DNA from: Igneacidithiobacillus sp041146875
Lineage (GTDB): Bacteria > Pseudomonadota > Gammaproteobacteria > Acidithiobacillales > Acidithiobacillaceae
NCBI RefSeq assembly: GCF_041146875.1
Contig: NZ_JBFRXP010000022.1
Span: 1 to 37,095 of the forward strand
Direction: 5' to 3'
Length of the DNA: 37,095 nucleotides
The notes beneath the pieces are model-generated. The model made no database searches and was not told where the DNA came from. It saw nothing but the letters and a program-made list of their open reading frames with translations. Positions 1 to 8,173 of the stretch are shown here, one piece after another. Position numbers and translations under genes: made by a program. Each line of letters opens with the position of its first letter. Position 1 is the stretch's first letter.

Positions 1-38
1 CGCCCGGCTACCCCTTGCTGTGTCGTGTTCTCACTCAT
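1..38 (-). CDS. hdrB1: sHdr subunit HdrB1, N-terminal fragment (runs off window)
   Basis: Only the first 12 codons are visible, reading MSENTTQQGVAG and then an incomplete CGN codon. The gene starts 12 bases downstream of the hdrC1 stop, with GAGGTGACGGAG as ribosome binding site. No HdrB motif (CCG-type cysteine domain) is inside the window. The identity therefore rests on the conserved sHdr order rhd-tusA-dsrE-hdrC1-hdrB1-hdrA. In that family HdrB1 binds a non-cubane cluster in the cytoplasmic sulfur-oxidising heterodisulfide reductase-like complex. The same 38 bases recur, with one mismatch at the outermost base, on the opposite strand at 37058-37095. Confidence 0.6.
   Translation of the reverse strand, partial: MSENTTQQGVAG
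1..38. repeat. Inverted terminal match to 37058-37095
   Basis: The reverse complement of bases 2-38 is identical to 37058-37094; base 1 differs from its partner 37095. The match starts exactly at the ATG of both genes. The ribosome-binding regions upstream are different, so the homology seems to be confined to coding sequence. Its full length lies outside the window. Confidence 0.85.
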
Positions 39-50
39 CTCCGTCACCTC

Positions 51-737
51 TTAGTCGTTGTCGCCGTGGTTTTCCAACCAGTCTTCATAGTCTTCGCGCT
101 TCTCATCAATGAAGTCTTCGATCACGTCGAAGAGATTTTCATCCATAGTCTCGAGAGACTTGAGCACGCCGGTCATTTCCCAAATGGTGTACATTTCCAC
201 CGAGGTCTTCAGCGAAACTTCCCAAGCGGTTTCGACGGTCTGCAAGGTGCGAACAGGAATCGCCTTACGCAACACGCGCAGATCACCTTCCACCTTCTGA
301 ATATTTGGACCCCAATCAGGGAAGTGGTCGGGCTGGATCATATCCGGGGACAACTGGTTGCCGGTGGTGATGAGTTTGAGCATTACGCGCCCGAAAGGCC
401 GCAATACGTCTTTGGCGGACTGCATACCATGGCGAATCGAAACCTCGCGCATGATCATCACCAAACCACCCGGGGAATTCTTGAAGGGACAGCGTGCAGC
501 ACAGGTCATGCACTGCGCGCAGGCCCAAATCTTTTCCTGCATGGCGTCGTAGATCTGCTCCACGTTTTCCGTCCACAAGAGCTGGACGATTTCCCGCGGA
601 CTGTAATCGTAAAACTGTGCCGACGGACAGGTGGCGGTGCAGATACCGCAGTTAAGACAACCATTGAGTTCGTGATCGTAACGGAAATCCGCCCGAATCT
701 CGTCGAACATCTCTTTCATTTCAGCGTAAGTCGCCAT
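51..737 (-). CDS. hdrC1: sHdr iron-sulfur subunit HdrC1
   Basis: This 228-residue ferredoxin-like protein carries two classical [4Fe-4S] motifs: Cys27-x2-Cys30-x2-Cys33-x3-Cys37-Pro and Cys73-x2-Cys76-x2-Cys79-x3-Cys83-Pro. The remainder is helical with an acidic C-terminus. There is no signal peptide or membrane segment, so it acts in the cytoplasm. The layout fits HdrC of the heterodisulfide reductase family. In sulfur oxidisers the sHdr complex oxidises protein-bound sulfane sulfur to sulfite, and HdrC1 passes electrons between HdrB1 and HdrA. It follows dsrE3A by 68 bases and precedes hdrB1 by 12, in the usual sHdr order. The reaction is known for the family; the assignment to the oxidative version is inferred from rhd, tusA and dsrE beside it. 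Confidence 0.9.
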   Translation of the reverse strand: MATYAEMKEMFDEIRADFRYDHELNGCLNCGICTATCPSAQFYDYSPREIVQLLWTENVEQIYDAMQEKIWACAQCMTCAARCPFKNSPGGLVMIMREVSIRHGMQSAKDVLRPFGRVMLKLITTGNQLSPDMIQPDHFPDWGPNIQKVEGDLRVLRKAIPVRTLQTVETAWEVSLKTSVEMYTIWEMTGVLKSLETMDENLFDVIEDFIDEKREDYEDWLENHGDND

Positions 738-805
738 TTACTTGCTCCTCACTAGCAGTAGTAAGTCGATATCTGTCTGACCGCCACACCCCTGATCCGT
801 TCCGA

Positions 806-1276
806 TCAGATAAACAAGGTGATGTCGGACTCGCCCGCAAATTCAAAGAAGGCGGCCGCGCCACCCAGTTCGATGCCGTCGATAAAATCGGCGGTGTCGA
901 ATTCGAAAAGATCCACCGTCATTTGGCAGGCAACCATACGCACCTCGGCCTCAACGCACAGCTCGCGAAGCTCTTCCAAGCTTGCCACACCCTTCGCCTT
1001 CATCTTGCTTTTCATCATAGAGGTCGCCATCCCTTCCATTCCGGGCAGGACCATCATCAAGGTAGGCATGGGCACAGGCATCGGCATTGCAGGGTTGCCA
1101 AGCGGACTGACACGCAGGTGTCCCAAATCCTTTTTGAGCAGCTGCAAGCCATAAAAGGTGAAGAAGATTTCCACGCTATAGCCAAGCGCAGCGGCAGTGG
1201 AGGCGAGAATAAAGGGCGGATAGCCCCAATCTAGCGTACCTTTAGTGGCGACAATCGCCAGTTTCTTTTCATCCAT
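806..1276 (-). CDS. dsrE3A: DsrE3A-type sulfurtransferase
   Basis: The 156-residue protein has the DsrE/DsrF-like fold pattern: an N-terminal beta strand (LAIVATKGTLDWGYPP), a Met/Pro-rich central stretch (about residues 63-90) and a C-terminal segment with Cys107 and Cys117 (ELCVEAEVRMVACQM). This cysteine pair is typical of DsrE3A proteins, which carry persulfide sulfur between a rhodanese, TusA and the sHdr complex in the cytoplasm. It lies between tusA and hdrC1 in a compact minus-strand operon, which supports that role. The ribosome binding site GAGGAGTGAGTT stands just upstream of the ATG. Partner specificity is known from the family and not visible here. Confidence 0.88.
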   Translation of the reverse strand: MDEKKLAIVATKGTLDWGYPPFILASTAAALGYSVEIFFTFYGLQLLKKDLGHLRVSPLGNPAMPMPVPMPTLMMVLPGMEGMATSMMKSKMKAKGVASLEELRELCVEAEVRMVACQMTVDLFEFDTADFIDGIELGGAAAFFEFAGESDITLFI

Positions 1277-1326
1277 AACTCACTCCTCGAAGCGCCAGAG
1301 CACATACCCCTGGCGCTGTAGGCTTA

Positions 1327-1557
1327 TCAGGCCTTTTGAATGAAGAACACGAACTCGCCACCAGCCTCAGCATGGTCGAGCAGAGGGTTCTTGGTCTGCT
1401 TGGAGAACGCCTCGAAATCTTTGACTGCGCCGGGATCCGTGGCGACGATCTTCAGGACTTGTCCCGCATTCATTTCTCCCAGGGCCTTCTTGGTGCGCAG
1501 GATGGGAAGTGGGCAGTTCAGTCCACGGGCATCCAGCAGTTTGTCTTCTTGTACCAT
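1327..1557 (-). CDS. tusA: TusA sulfur carrier protein
   Basis: A small cytoplasmic sulfur carrier of 76 residues with the TusA signature GLNCPLPILRTKKAL; Cys15 is the persulfide-bearing residue. I chose the ATG at 1557 because GGAGG lies six bases upstream. An in-frame GTG at 1575 would add six residues but would place that binding site inside the gene. In sHdr organisms TusA takes sulfane sulfur from rhodanese or DsrE3A and feeds the Hdr-like complex. It is followed by dsrE3A after about 50 bases and preceded by rhd, the standard rhd-tusA-dsrE order. The fold and the single cysteine are typical; nothing is unusual. Confidence 0.93.
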   Translation of the reverse strand: MVQEDKLLDARGLNCPLPILRTKKALGEMNAGQVLKIVATDPGAVKDFEAFSKQTKNPLLDHAEAGGEFVFFIQKA

Positions 1558-1681
1558 TGCAACCTCCACTCTCAAGTCAAACAGCAGCTAACGAATGTAT
1601 CAGGATTTGCCCGTCAAGCAAGGCAAAGATTTTGATTTGTTGATTAGTTCCGCATATTTCAGCATATTCTTATACGCCAAA

Positions 1682-1999
1682 CTAGACAATCGGGAAAGAC
1701 CGGTTGGCCCAGCCCGAAATACCACCACGCAGGTTGAATACCTCACCAAAGCCCTGTGCGGCAGCAAATGCGCAGGCCTGCGAGGAACGTCCACCACTCA
1801 AACAATAGAAGACCACCGGGCTACCCTTATCGATCTCCGCCATGCTCATGGGTAGCAAATGCAAGGGAATGTGTTTGGCGCCGCCGATCATGCCGCGCGC
1901 GACCTCGGCAGGCGAGCGTACATCAATGAGGGTAAAAGCTTGCCCCTGCTCCTGCATTTCCTTTAATTGTTCGGCCGTAACTTCTTTGAAACCGTACAT
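1682..1999 (-). CDS. rhd: Single-domain rhodanese sulfurtransferase
   Basis: A 105-residue rhodanese domain (TLIDVRSPAEVARGMIGGAKHIPL, then VVFYCLSGGRSSQACAFA). Cys66 is the catalytic residue in a six-residue active-site loop beginning CLSGGR; Cys76 is a second cysteine. It has no signal peptide. Rhodaneses of this size head sHdr clusters and mobilise sulfane sulfur from low-molecular-weight persulfides onto TusA. It is the first gene of the minus-strand rhd-tusA-dsrE3A-hdrC1-hdrB1 series, 71 bases downstream of the moaA stop. A TATGAT hexamer is the best -10 candidate in that gap, but no convincing -35 accompanies it, so read-through from moaA remains possible. Confidence 0.9.
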   Translation of the reverse strand: MYGFKEVTAEQLKEMQEQGQAFTLIDVRSPAEVARGMIGGAKHIPLHLLPMSMAEIDKGSPVVFYCLSGGRSSQACAFAAAQGFGEVFNLRGGISGWANRSFPIV

Positions 2000-2070
2000 A
2001 ATTCTCAGTCCACCCCATTGATCATATCCGCTTATGGTAGCATTCCTGCGGGGTAAAATTCTAATCTCAA

Positions 2071-3132
2071 TCAGCCCCCAAGGCGCATCATAAATATTTT
2101 TGAAGAGCGATCGCGGTCTTGGGTGAAGACGTGGCGTTCTGGCTTATCTCGCCAGATGCCTTGTGCGATCGCTTCGCCCAGTTCCGCCACACTGGCACCT
2201 GCGCGGAGCAGTGGACGCAACTCCATGCCCGCCTCTTGGCCCAGGCAAAATACGACACGCCCGGTTGCTGTCAGGCGCACGCGGTTACAGGTGGCGCAGA
2301 AATTGTCGCTGATCGGCGTGATGAAGCCGATCCTTCCACGCCCTCCGGGCAGTGTGTAGCGCCGCGCCGGGCCTTGGTCGCGGCTACTGGCGAGGGGAAG
2401 CAGCGGGCCGAAGCTTGCCTCAATCTCCGCACGTGCGTCCGCGGCAGAGAAATAATCCTGGTCCTGACTGGAACTGCCAGCACTGCCAAGGGGCATGGTT
2501 TCGATAAAACGAATCTCTAGCTCCCGCGTAACTGCGTATTCTACCAGTTTAGCCAATTCGTCGCCGTTGACACCACGCAGCAGAACGACATTTAGCTTGA
2601 TACGTGGTACGTTAGCTTCACGGGCAGCGTCGATACCCCGCAATACACGCGCTACATCGCCACCCCGCGTTACCTGCTGAAATTTTTCTGGATTGAGGGT
2701 ATCCAGACTAATGTTGAGACTATTGAGTCCCGCCCGAGCCAGAGGTTCTGCCAAGCGGGCGAGCAGATAGCCATTGGTGCTGAGGCTGATTTTGCCGATA
2801 CCAAGCTCTCGCGCGTACTCTACGTGCCGCAGTAGCTGCGGGTGGATAAGGGGTTCTCCCCCGGTAAAGCGCAGATGCTGCAGGCCTAGAGAATAAAAAC
2901 AGCGCAGCACGAAATGTATCTCTTCTGGGCGAAGATGTTCTTCGCGCTCGAAATACGGGGTACCGGCCGCAGGGCTACAATACTGACAACGAAAATTACA
3001 ATGCTCGGTCAGGGACAGCCGCAGATAGGTGATCCTTCTACCGAACTGATCCTTGAGCTCTGCCGAGCCGGGCATGCTAGTTAGCTGCCCAGCCGGGACT
3101 GCACAAGAGCGCTCAGCAGCGCTGGCGGCCAT
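2071..3132 (-). CDS. moaA: GTP 3',8-cyclase MoaA
   Basis: Radical SAM enzyme that converts GTP to (8S)-3',8-cyclo-GTP in molybdenum-cofactor synthesis. It has the N-terminal radical SAM motif Cys45-x3-Cys49-x2-Cys52 (CNFRCQYC), the GGEPL segment, a second cluster motif CATCNRVRLTATGRVVFC near the C-terminus, and the diagnostic terminal Gly-Gly. The ATG at 3132 overlaps the end of soeC by 20 bases. The ATG at 3075 would give a protein closer in length to typical MoaA, with about 16 residues before the YLRLS strand; neither start has a clear ribosome binding site. Position directly after soeABC suggests it supplies cofactor to the molybdoenzyme SoeA. Confidence 0.93.
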   Translation of the reverse strand: MAASAAERSCAVPAGQLTSMPGSAELKDQFGRRITYLRLSLTEHCNFRCQYCSPAAGTPYFEREEHLRPEEIHFVLRCFYSLGLQHLRFTGGEPLIHPQLLRHVEYARELGIGKISLSTNGYLLARLAEPLARAGLNSLNISLDTLNPEKFQQVTRGGDVARVLRGIDAAREANVPRIKLNVVLLRGVNGDELAKLVEYAVTRELEIRFIETMPLGSAGSSSQDQDYFSAADARAEIEASFGPLLPLASSRDQGPARRYTLPGGRGRIGFITPISDNFCATCNRVRLTATGRVVFCLGQEAGMELRPLLRAGASVAELGEAIAQGIWRDKPERHVFTQDRDRSSKIFMMRLGG

Positions 3133-4051
3133 GATACAGGTTCACCACGTGCTGCGCTTCGACAAAGAACAGCCAGCGTTCAACACCAATACCAAAGACT
3201 ATAGAAATGGCGGCAATCACGGCGGCCACTGCGGATTGATCGGCAAAGGCGAAGGCCAGCGCGATGATCGGCACGATGACCGCGAATATGTACATCATTA
3301 CCTTGATAGCCCGCGCCTTGTCCCGCGCCAGCGTATGCCCGAACTCCTCGGTCAGGAAGGTACCAAAGGTATGTCCTTGATCCAGTATACGTACTGTGAA
3401 GCGGTTGAAGCCGGTCGCGGTACGAATGGTCGGACCAGAAGGGCGCGCGATCCAGAAGTAGTAAATGGCCTTCATCACCGCCACGGCCGCGATCAGCGCG
3501 ATGGCGATACCAATGAAGACTCCTGCGCTTTCCTCAGTGACGACACGAATGGCTGCAAGCAAGGTCGCACCAATCGCGAGGCCCATTGCGTAAAAGTTGG
3601 CCGGGACGAGGGCAGTATTCCACTGACGAATCGTGCGCAGCACCGCGTAAATCATGCCCTGACAGAAAATCGTGGCAAGGCCGAGCAAGCCCGCAATACT
3701 CGCCAGAACGAGCCCCACCGCGCTTTCCGGCGCACCGGTCACAAAGGTCCAGACCAGGTAGGCAAAGGCAAAGGGATAATAGAGCACCGCAAACACGCCC
3801 TCACGTGCCAGCCAGGACGTGCGCCAGCGGGTAAAGGCGCGCCAGGCGTTTTTTGGGTTCGCCAAATGCGCGGTCGAAGACAGCATGCCAATGGTGACGA
3901 GGATCAAGGACAAAATGACCGCAACCAATGTCTGAATTGGATTCAGACCACCATCAATGTGCAGATCGTTGATGATGGCGACCAGCGCCATCAAACCAAA
4001 ACCGCCCCCGGAAAACAGGGTAAGAAAAATAACTGCCAGTGCCGGATGCAT
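3113..4051 (-). CDS. soeC: SoeC membrane anchor of sulfite dehydrogenase (DmsC/NrfD-type)
   Basis: A 312-residue polytopic inner-membrane protein with about eight hydrophobic segments, starting AVIFLTLFSGGGFGLMAL, and the general look of DmsC-type anchor subunits (TAHLANPKNAWRAF, WLAREGVFAVLYYPFAF). It would anchor SoeAB to the cytoplasmic face of the membrane and deliver electrons from sulfite to quinone. It follows soeB by nine bases and overlaps moaA by 20, so it is translated within the same message. The family also contains anchors of DMSO and tetrathionate reductases. The sulfite role is inferred from the absence of a Tat signal on SoeA and from the sHdr neighbourhood. Confidence 0.82.
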   Translation of the reverse strand: MHPALAVIFLTLFSGGGFGLMALVAIINDLHIDGGLNPIQTLVAVILSLILVTIGMLSSTAHLANPKNAWRAFTRWRTSWLAREGVFAVLYYPFAFAYLVWTFVTGAPESAVGLVLASIAGLLGLATIFCQGMIYAVLRTIRQWNTALVPANFYAMGLAIGATLLAAIRVVTEESAGVFIGIAIALIAAVAVMKAIYYFWIARPSGPTIRTATGFNRFTVRILDQGHTFGTFLTEEFGHTLARDKARAIKVMMYIFAVIVPIIALAFAFADQSAVAAVIAAISIVFGIGVERWLFFVEAQHVVNLYHGRQRC

Positions 4052-4060
4052 AGCTTCTCC

Positions 4061-4750
4061 TTAGCGCTCCACCACGCGATTGACCCACTCCTTCACCTTT
4101 GCGCCAGCCTTCTTCAGGCCTTCCGTAGGGATAGGGGCATGCACCCGCGGCGGCAGATAATGGTTGCTTGGGTCATAGTTCAATTCGGGCATGAGCTGGT
4201 AACCACCACGCTCACGCACCGCCCGGCTAACCGGACTTTCGGGGTCGTCAAAGTCACCAAACATGCGTGCGTGAGCCGGACAGGTCAGCACGCAAGCCGG
4301 TTGGCGCTCTTCTTCGGGGATTTCCATGTCGTAGATACGATCGATGCAGAGGGTACATTTTTTCATCGTACCGGACACCCGATCCAGCTCACGGGCACCA
4401 TAGGGGCAGGCCCAGGAACAATAGTTGCAACCCATGCACTTACTCTGGTCGACGAGAACAATGCCATCTTCTGGACGCTTGTGACTGGCACCCGTTGGGC
4501 AGACGGTGACGCACTCCGCATTTTCACAGTGCATACAGGACATGGGAAAGTTGACTGTCTTATTGTACGGGTATTCCCCAATTTCGTAGTGACGAATGCG
4601 ATTGAACCACACCCCGGATGGCTTGGCGCCGTAGGGGTTATAATCCGTTAGCGGCGCTGTAGTGCCGCTGGTGTTCCACTCTTTACACGCGACTGCACAG
4701 GCATGACAACCAACGCAGGTGTCGAGATCGATGACTAATCCAAGTCTCAT
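4061..4750 (-). CDS. soeB: SoeB four-cluster iron-sulfur subunit
   Basis: A 229-residue ferredoxin-type electron-transfer subunit with four cysteine clusters: CVGCHACAVACKEWN near the N-terminus, CMHCENAECVTVCPTGA, CMGCNYCSWACPYGA, and CTLCID with ACVLTCPAHA. These give four [4Fe-4S] centres, as in DmsB, TtrB and SoeB. It carries electrons from the molybdopterin subunit to the membrane anchor. There is no signal peptide, which fits a cytoplasmic complex. It lies 18 bases after soeA and nine bases before soeC. Sequence alone does not separate SoeB from other DMSO-reductase family B subunits; the call rests on the whole operon. Confidence 0.85.
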   Translation of the reverse strand: MRLGLVIDLDTCVGCHACAVACKEWNTSGTTAPLTDYNPYGAKPSGVWFNRIRHYEIGEYPYNKTVNFPMSCMHCENAECVTVCPTGASHKRPEDGIVLVDQSKCMGCNYCSWACPYGARELDRVSGTMKKCTLCIDRIYDMEIPEEERQPACVLTCPAHARMFGDFDDPESPVSRAVRERGGYQLMPELNYDPSNHYLPPRVHAPIPTEGLKKAGAKVKEWVNRVVER

Positions 4751-4768
4751 GACGCGCTCCTTGCCTAC

Positions 4769-7627
4769 TCAGGACTTGAGATTGACGGGGTTGTGGGTGT
4801 GATAACGCAGCACGTCTGGTGCTGGGGTATCGCCAGGCAGCGGCTTCATGGTCGGGAAGGTGGGCCAGGTGCCCTCCTCGCCCGCTGCCGCCGGATAGAT
4901 TTTCACCATCAGGTCATACCAGGCCGCTTGCCCGGTGATTGGGTCGGAGTTGGTCAAGCGTCGCTCCCCCTGCTTGGGTGGCAACAGCTCCGAAATCAGA
5001 TGATTCATGAGGAAACCACGGGTGGCCTCGGCGGCGTCGGGCTTCAAGCCCCAGGCACCAGACTGTTTGCCGATGGCATTCCAAGTCCAAACGGTGTCTT
5101 CTTGGCAACCCTCAATGAGCTTCACCTGCACGCGGATCTTGCCATTGTGGCTTTCGACCCAGACCCAGCCCTTGTCCTTGATACCCATCTGTTCGCCACG
5201 CTGGCGATTCATGTACAGATAATTCTGCGCGATGATCTGCCGTAACCAAGCATTCTGACTATCCCAGGAGTGATACATCATCATCGGCCGCTGATTGACG
5301 GCAAAGAAAGGATATTCCTTTTTATCGATGCGCTGCTGCTCCAGAGGCTCGTAAAAGTCTGGCAGGGGATCAAAGTAGGTCGCCAAACGCTCGCGATCGA
5401 CAGGGTCTTTGGGCATCGGACCATCGTAGAGACCCTGCCCGGCCAAACGGAAGCGTTGAAAGGTCTCGGAATACAATTCGATAACGATGGGATCTGCCGT
5501 GGGGTTGAAACCAACCCGTTGCGCCAGTTCCAGATACTCCTTATTCGCAAAACGATAGAAGCGCTGCGACTTGGGCAGGTGGTACTGGAAGAAGCCCTGA
5601 TTTTCGATGTAGCGATCCCATTGATTGGGATTCGGCTCACCGCGCAGATGTGATTCCCCGTCCTTGCCGCGCCAGCCCGCCAGAAAACCGATTCCTGGCG
5701 CGCGCTCGTAATTGGTAATGAAGTCCTTATAACCACTGAATTTAGGCGTGCCATCTTCCTTGGTGAAGGCGGGTAGCTTCAAGCGGCCACCCAACTCCAC
5801 CATCACGTCTTGCCACGGCCGCACATTGCGGTCGGGCTTGAGAATCGGATGGCGAATAGAGTCGCAAATGGCATCCGGCTCGGAGATGGGACGGTCGAGC
5901 AGCGAGATGGAATCGTAGCGTTCGAGATACGTGGTATCCGGAAGAATCAGATCACCAAAGTTCACCATCTCCGAGTGGAAGGCATCGATAACCACTAAGA
6001 ACGGGATCTTGTACTCCCCGTCGTCATCCTTGGCCTTGAGCATCTCCTGCACATTGGCCGTATTCATGGTGGAGTTCCAACTCATGTTGGCCATGAAGAA
6101 AATCAGGGTATCGATGCCGTAGGGGTCTTTGTTGACCGCGTTGGTGATCACCATATGCATCAAGCCATGGTTGGCGATCGGCGCCTCCCAGGAATAGGCC
6201 TTGTCAATGCGCTTCGGATTACCATTTTCGTCGATGACGAGATCCTCTGGCGCCGTCGGGAAACCGAGGGGCAGGGATTTGAGCGGCGTATTGGGCGCAC
6301 TATGCTGTGCCGGCTTGTTTGGCGGTGGCACTGGCTTGGGATACGGCGCCTTGGAGCGGAAACCACCGGGGCAGTCAATCGTGCCCAGCAGGATCTGCAG
6401 CAAATGAATGGCGCGTGCCGCCTGCATACCGTTGGAGTGCGCTGAGATACCGCGCATGGCATGCATGGATACGGGCCGACCAATAAACTTGTCGTGCTTG
6501 CGGCCTGCCCAGTCGGTCCATTCAACTTCAATCTCAATGCTTTCCTTGAAGGCGACGTGGGCCATTTCCAGCGCCAGACGTTCGATGGTTTCAGCCGGAA
6601 TACCGGTGATCTTACTGGCGTTGGCAGGGCTGTAGCGATCGTCAAGATAACGCTCGGCAAGGATAGACATGACAGTGCGCACGGGGCGGCCATCGGCGGT
6701 CTGAAATTCACCAAAGAGCGCGGCCTTGACACCTGGCTGCATGCCGTTGACGAAGGCTTGCTGTTCGAGGTCCCAGACCATGGGATGCCCTTCGGCATCA
6801 CGCCAGATCAGCCCGTCGCCTTTTTGACCCGGGGTATTCACTACCAGGAATGGAGAATTGGTGTAGCGGAGCAAGAAATCCCAATCGAACTGCTCGTTTT
6901 GCAACAATACATGCACCATCGCCAGGGCAAACAAGCCGTCAGTGCCCGGACGGATAGGTACCCACTCGTCGGCGATAGCTTGGTAGCCGGTGCGCGCGGG
7001 ATTGATACCAACAAACTTGCCGCCGTTGCGCTTGAGCTTTTCCAAGCCAATCTTCATGGGGTTAGAGGAATGGTCTTCGGCAACCCCCCAGAGCATGAAG
7101 TATTTGGTGCGGTCCCAATCCGGGTCACCAAACTCCCAGAAGGCATGCCCGAGCATGTAGAGGCCCGCAGTAGCCATATTAACGGAACAGAAGCCGCCAT
7201 GTGCGGACCAGTTCAGGGTGCCGAACTGCTGCGCCCAAAGCCCGGTAAGCGCCTGCATCTGATCGCGACCGGTGAAGTAGGCGAGTTTGTCGGGGTCGGT
7301 AGCACGAATGTGCTCAAGGCGTTTGGTCAGGGTGTCGAGGGCTTCATCCCAAGAAATTTCTTCAAATTCGCCCGCACCACGCTCGGTACCAGGTTTACGC
7401 CGCAGCGGGTTGCGCAGCTTACCCGGGGAATACTGCTTCATGATCCCGGCAGAGCCTTTGGCGCAGAGCACCCCTTGATTGATCGGATGGTTGCGGTTGC
7501 CCTGGATAAAACGCACCTTGTTGTCTTCTACGGTGACCTTGATACCGCAGCGACAGGCACACATGTAGCAGGTGCTGTATTTGATTTCCTGCTTCTTGTG
7601 ATCCTCGAACTCCATGACCGTAGCCAT
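4769..7627 (-). CDS. soeA: SoeA molybdopterin subunit of cytoplasmic sulfite dehydrogenase
   Basis: A 952-residue DMSO-reductase-family molybdoenzyme. Cys20-x2-Cys23-x3-Cys27 with Cys55 (GVLCAKG) binds the N-terminal [4Fe-4S] cluster, and Cys147 in HGGFCSVN is the likely molybdenum ligand. The C-terminus holds the molydopterin dinucleotide-binding domain (AVNQRPMMMYHSWDSQNAWLR). No twin-arginine leader precedes the cluster motif, so the enzyme stays in the cytoplasm. This matches SoeA, which oxidises sulfite to sulfate and passes electrons to quinone through SoeBC; periplasmic tetrathionate or polysulfide reductases of the same family normally carry a Tat signal. The ATG is preceded by GAGAGG at seven bases. 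It heads soeA-soeB-soeC-moaA. Other substrates cannot be excluded from sequence alone. Confidence 0.82.
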   Translation of the reverse strand: MATVMEFEDHKKQEIKYSTCYMCACRCGIKVTVEDNKVRFIQGNRNHPINQGVLCAKGSAGIMKQYSPGKLRNPLRRKPGTERGAGEFEEISWDEALDTLTKRLEHIRATDPDKLAYFTGRDQMQALTGLWAQQFGTLNWSAHGGFCSVNMATAGLYMLGHAFWEFGDPDWDRTKYFMLWGVAEDHSSNPMKIGLEKLKRNGGKFVGINPARTGYQAIADEWVPIRPGTDGLFALAMVHVLLQNEQFDWDFLLRYTNSPFLVVNTPGQKGDGLIWRDAEGHPMVWDLEQQAFVNGMQPGVKAALFGEFQTADGRPVRTVMSILAERYLDDRYSPANASKITGIPAETIERLALEMAHVAFKESIEIEVEWTDWAGRKHDKFIGRPVSMHAMRGISAHSNGMQAARAIHLLQILLGTIDCPGGFRSKAPYPKPVPPPNKPAQHSAPNTPLKSLPLGFPTAPEDLVIDENGNPKRIDKAYSWEAPIANHGLMHMVITNAVNKDPYGIDTLIFFMANMSWNSTMNTANVQEMLKAKDDDGEYKIPFLVVIDAFHSEMVNFGDLILPDTTYLERYDSISLLDRPISEPDAICDSIRHPILKPDRNVRPWQDVMVELGGRLKLPAFTKEDGTPKFSGYKDFITNYERAPGIGFLAGWRGKDGESHLRGEPNPNQWDRYIENQGFFQYHLPKSQRFYRFANKEYLELAQRVGFNPTADPIVIELYSETFQRFRLAGQGLYDGPMPKDPVDRERLATYFDPLPDFYEPLEQQRIDKKEYPFFAVNQRPMMMYHSWDSQNAWLRQIIAQNYLYMNRQRGEQMGIKDKGWVWVESHNGKIRVQVKLIEGCQEDTVWTWNAIGKQSGAWGLKPDAAEATRGFLMNHLISELLPPKQGERRLTNSDPITGQAAWYDLMVKIYPAAAGEEGTWPTFPTMKPLPGDTPAPDVLRYHTHNPVNLKS

Positions 7628-7644
7628 CGCCTAACCTCTCTAAA

Positions 7645-7672
7645 ATTTTAAGGAATGCTCGCCCGTTGGCAA
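7645..7672 (-). promoter_or_regulatory. Candidate sigma-70 promoter for soeABC-moaA
   Basis: Read on the minus strand there is TTGCCA (7672-7667), a 16-base spacer and TAAAAT (7650-7645). Each hexamer has five of six consensus bases. Transcription would begin just ahead of the GAGAGG ribosome binding site, giving a very short leader for soeA. It is found by eye and is not experimentally supported. Confidence 0.5.
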
Positions 7673-7809
7673 GGTAGCCGAGAGATGGTCGCCGAGCCCC
7701 GGCGATAAAGCAACTCAGCTTTTTTGATTTTGTAATAAGGGGTGCTTATTTGCCTACGCGAATCAAAGCGGATAAGTTCATCCGGTCCTGAAATGTGTGG
7801 AGACAGCAG

Positions 7810-8115
7810 ATGAATCGTAGCGACTTCAAAGAACATACGCGGATTACCGTCACTTGGAAAGATAACGAAGGTAAACTGCGCCCCGGCAATTTCTATGTTT
7901 ACGCCTTGTTGAAGGACGCGATGATCGTTCGCGCCACCGACAAGGACGGCCTGCTGCGCAAGTTGGCGTTTCCCAATGTGCTGCGCATCGTCAAGTGCCA
8001 AGATGTTGCGCCGCAGGATCGCTACATGATCCCGGATGAGATTTTGAAAGAAAGTAACTGGAAGGACCGCGATGTGATGGTGCGCTACAGCTCCTCACCG
8101 CACCGCGGCAAGTAA
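7810..8115 (+). CDS. Conserved-looking protein of unknown function between soeA and moaC
   Basis: A 101-residue basic, soluble protein that I do not recognise. It opens MNRSDFKEHTRITVTW and is rich in short alternating hydrophobic strands (FYVYALLKDAMIVRATDKDG), suggesting a small beta-barrel. There is no signal peptide, membrane segment or metal motif, and only one cysteine. I chose the ATG at 7810 because GGAG stands seven bases upstream; an in-frame TTG or ATG slightly further upstream would remove that site. It is transcribed divergently from soeA and closed by a strong stem-loop before the convergent moaC. Its place between a molybdoenzyme operon and two cofactor genes hints at a related job, but that is only context. 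Confidence 0.8.
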   Translation: MNRSDFKEHTRITVTWKDNEGKLRPGNFYVYALLKDAMIVRATDKDGLLRKLAFPNVLRIVKCQDVAPQDRYMIPDEILKESNWKDRDVMVRYSSSPHRGK

Positions 8116-8135
8116 GACTTCAGCTATACCCTCAA

Positions 8136-8173
8136 GGGAGGTGCTCATCCGAGCATCTCCCCAATTTATTTTT
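8136..8173 (+). terminator. Stem-loop terminator after the 101-residue gene
   Basis: An 11-base stem (8136-8146 pairing with 8151-8161, one G-U pair) closes an ATCC loop and is followed by a T-rich stretch (ATTTATTTTT). The tract is interrupted but the stem is strong. It ends inside the last codons of the convergent moaC, whose own direction has no T-run after the stem. Confidence 0.7.

Noticed and set aside
15..755. Open frame of 246 codons on the plus strand
   Set aside because: It is antisense to hdrC1, which carries two perfect ferredoxin-type cysteine motifs. The plus-strand translation resembles no family.
1115..1135. TGTCCCAAAT in dsrE3A as a possible activator half-site
   Set aside because: It lies in coding sequence, has no inverted partner and is not near a -24/-12 element.
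3053..4651. Open frame of 532 codons on the plus strand
   Set aside because: It lies antisense to soeC and soeB, whose motifs (four iron-sulfur clusters, membrane helices) are clear. The translation is low-complexity, rich in Arg, His and Gly, and has no domain.
4769..7627. Reading the molybdoenzyme as tetrathionate or polysulfide reductase
   Set aside because: It lacks a Tat leader and has sHdr and moa genes as neighbours, which fits cytoplasmic sulfite oxidation better. I keep the alternative open in the entry.
6461..7651. Open frame of 396 codons on the plus strand
   Set aside because: It is the mirror of the soeA N-terminal half, where cluster and molybdenum-ligand motifs are visible on the minus strand.
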